NCBI GenBank assembly: GCA_011524615.1
Contig: WTJZ01000236.1
Coordinates: forward strand, 1 to 6,966
Reading direction: 5' to 3'
DNA from: Akkermansiaceae bacterium
GTDB taxonomy: Bacteria; Verrucomicrobiota; Verrucomicrobiia; Verrucomicrobiales; Akkermansiaceae
DNA length: 6,966 nucleotides
Shown in pieces: positions 5,555-6,966 of this stretch. How positions within the stretch are numbered: the first letter of the stretch is position 1; each line of letters opens with the position of its first letter. A program made the translations under genes and the position numbers. A model generated the notes under the pieces. The model worked only from the letters and a program-made list of their open reading frames with translations. It was not told the origin of the DNA and searched no databases.

Positions 5555-6966
5555 GTGCAAACGAGTAAGGTCAAAGATTGGGAGCAACTCTACTACCGAG
5601 AAGTCGCATCTAAGCAGGTATTAGAGAAGCAGCTAGAGGATACCAAGTCTATGCTTGACGTTGCGTATGGAGAGCTAGATCAGACCGTAGAGAGTGTGGC
5701 GGGGCAGTATCTCTATGGAGAGAAGAAATACCGCGCCTTATTCGATGCCTCTATAGATGGCATTGCGATCTACAATAAGAGAGGGAAGGTGTTGCGCGTG
5801 AACAGCGCTCTGTGTGAGATTCTGAATTACGAAGAATCGTATCTAATCGGCAAGAGTATTGGGATTTGCTTTGATGTGAATGAGAAGTCTCGGAAACTAT
5901 TACGCCAAGTGACAAAGTCATTAGAGGAGCATGGTCACACGAGAGTGGAATGTGAGTTGCTGACAGGATGTGGAGGAGTCGTCGCGTGCGAGGTATCTGT
6001 GTGTAAGGTGGAGGTGGATGGCGAGGTGGTCGTTCAGGTCATCGTGCGAGATATAACGGCGAGGATCGCAACGGAGCAGTTACTGAAACAGGCGAAGAAC
6101 TCTGCGATACAAGCGAACAAGGCAAAGTCCATGTTCCTCGCCACGATGAGCCATGAAATCAGAACGCCCCTGAATGGTATTATCGGCTTTACGGACCTAC
6201 TATTAGAGGAGCTAGACGATGAGCACCAAGAGTACCTCTCTCTGATTAAGAAAAGTGGAACGATGCTACTGAATATCATCAATGATATTTTAGACTTCTC
6301 CAAGATTGAGAATAATCAAATTGAGTTAGAAGAGATCGACTTTAACCTCCAGGACTGTATCGAGAATATCCTAGACCTGCAGTCCCAAAAGGCAGGGGCA
6401 AAGGATGTGAATCTGTTCTATAATATCGAAAGTGATGTGAAGATCGGTATGCGTGGGGATATGGGACGTATCCAACAGATCTTAATGAACCTGATCTCGA
6501 ATGCGATTAAGTTCACCGAACAGGGGGCAGTAGAAGTCTATGTGAAGACGGTACCAGATAATGCGATCGAGATTTGGGTGAAGGATACAGGAGTGGGCTT
6601 TGATGAGAAGATGTCAGAGAAGCTGTTTAGGCCTTTCTTACAGGAAGATGCCTCTACGACCCGTCGCTATGGGGGGACAGGTTTGGGGCTCTCTATTTGT
6701 AAGCAGTTAGTAGAGCTGATGGGGGGATCGATTAGAGCTGAGTCTCAAAAGGGCGAAGGGTCGAGCTTTATCGTTAAGCTCCCGTTTATTCCTGCGGAGA
6801 AGATGATCAGTCGCGTGTCTGATGAGTTGGATCTGAGTTGGATGAAGGGGGTGAATATACTCGTTGTCGATGACCACCAAAGCTATCTTAAGTACATGCA
6901 GGTAAGGCTGGGGCGTTGGCAGATGAACCCGCTAGTAGTGGACTCTCCAATGGAAGCGCTCCGTAT
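5555..6966 (+). CDS. PAS-containing hybrid histidine kinase (C-terminus cut by window edge)
   Basis: The frame is open from just after a TGA at 5534 to the window edge. GTG 5555 is the best start (470 codons visible). In-frame TTG codons at 5537 and 5540 are alternatives, and the first ATG (5651) would cut the N-terminal helix. There is no membrane segment, so this is a cytosolic sensor. Domains: a charged helical or coiled-coil region (5-50), a PAS domain (57-169, ending VRDIT), HisKA with His200 in MSHEIRTPLNG, then HATPase_c. The last shows an N-box around Asn312 and Asn316, DTGVGF from Asp344 and GGTGLGL from Gly373. A receiver starts near 433 with ILVVDD (Asp439 and Asp440); its phospho-acceptor lies outside the window. 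The kinase autophosphorylates His200 and passes phosphate to its receiver and then, presumably, to an Hpt such as the divergent neighbour. The PAS domain is unusually rich in cysteine (87, 105, 133, 139, 145, 150). Further receivers or an Hpt may follow beyond the edge. Confidence 0.93.
   Translation, partial: MQTSKVKDWEQLYYREVASKQVLEKQLEDTKSMLDVAYGELDQTVESVAGQYLYGEKKYRALFDASIDGIAIYNKRGKVLRVNSALCEILNYEESYLIGKSIGICFDVNEKSRKLLRQVTKSLEEHGHTRVECELLTGCGGVVACEVSVCKVEVDGEVVVQVIVRDITARIATEQLLKQAKNSAIQANKAKSMFLATMSHEIRTPLNGIIGFTDLLLEELDDEHQEYLSLIKKSGTMLLNIINDILDFSKIENNQIELEEIDFNLQDCIENILDLQSQKAGAKDVNLFYNIESDVKIGMRGDMGRIQQILMNLISNAIKFTEQGAVEVYVKTVPDNAIEIWVKDTGVGFDEKMSEKLFRPFLQEDASTTRRYGGTGLGLSICKQLVELMGGSIRAESQKGEGSSFIVKLPFIPAEKMISRVSDELDLSWMKGVNILVVDDHQSYLKYMQVRLGRWQMNPLVVDSPMEALR

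Noticed and set aside
6034..6303. An 89-codon minus-strand open frame
   Set aside because: It is antisense to the HisKA region of the hybrid kinase, and its serine-rich translation is typical of a shadow frame.

Overview
The window holds six protein-coding genes, two of them cut by the window edges. It has no RNA genes, insertion sequences or CRISPR arrays that I can see, and no gene-free stretch longer than about 150 bases. An outer-membrane efflux lipoprotein of the NodT type shows the host is a didermic (Gram-negative) bacterium. Genes are of medium GC and tightly packed. The two promoter-bearing intergenic gaps are very AT-rich, and most starts lack a Shine-Dalgarno sequence at normal spacing. 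This would fit a PVC-group bacterium such as a Verrucomicrobiota member, but that is a guess from style, not from a marker gene.

Layout. On the minus strand, reading leftward from 3389, is an apparent three-gene operon with gaps of 6 and 9 bases. It encodes a GT2 polyprenyl-phosphate glycosyltransferase carrying a C-terminal response-regulator receiver domain (3389-1965), a GT4 glycosyltransferase (1958-723), and a multi-pass membrane protein of the lysylphosphatidylglycerol-synthase TM/flippase-like family (713 to beyond base 1). Divergent from it, across a 152-base AT-rich gap, is the NodT-type outer-membrane factor (3542-5113). Its 3' end overlaps by 32 bases the convergent end of a small stand-alone histidine phosphotransfer (Hpt) protein (5423-5082). 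Divergent from Hpt, across a 131-base gap, is a soluble PAS-containing hybrid histidine kinase (GTG start about 5555). It runs off the right edge just inside its receiver domain.

The most unusual element is the GT2-receiver fusion. All catalytic GT2 motifs and all receiver phosphorylation residues look intact, and family topology places the receiver on the cytoplasmic side. Within about 3.6 kb the window therefore holds every part of a His-Asp-His-Asp phosphorelay: hybrid kinase, Hpt, and a receiver fused to an enzyme rather than to a DNA-binding output. The working hypothesis is that this relay controls synthesis of a lipid-linked sugar, and so an envelope polysaccharide or glycolipid, post-translationally. 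A second observation is a 32-base element, 27/32 identical and without gaps, upstream of both the efflux gene and the kinase gene. It hints at shared control of the two rightward genes.
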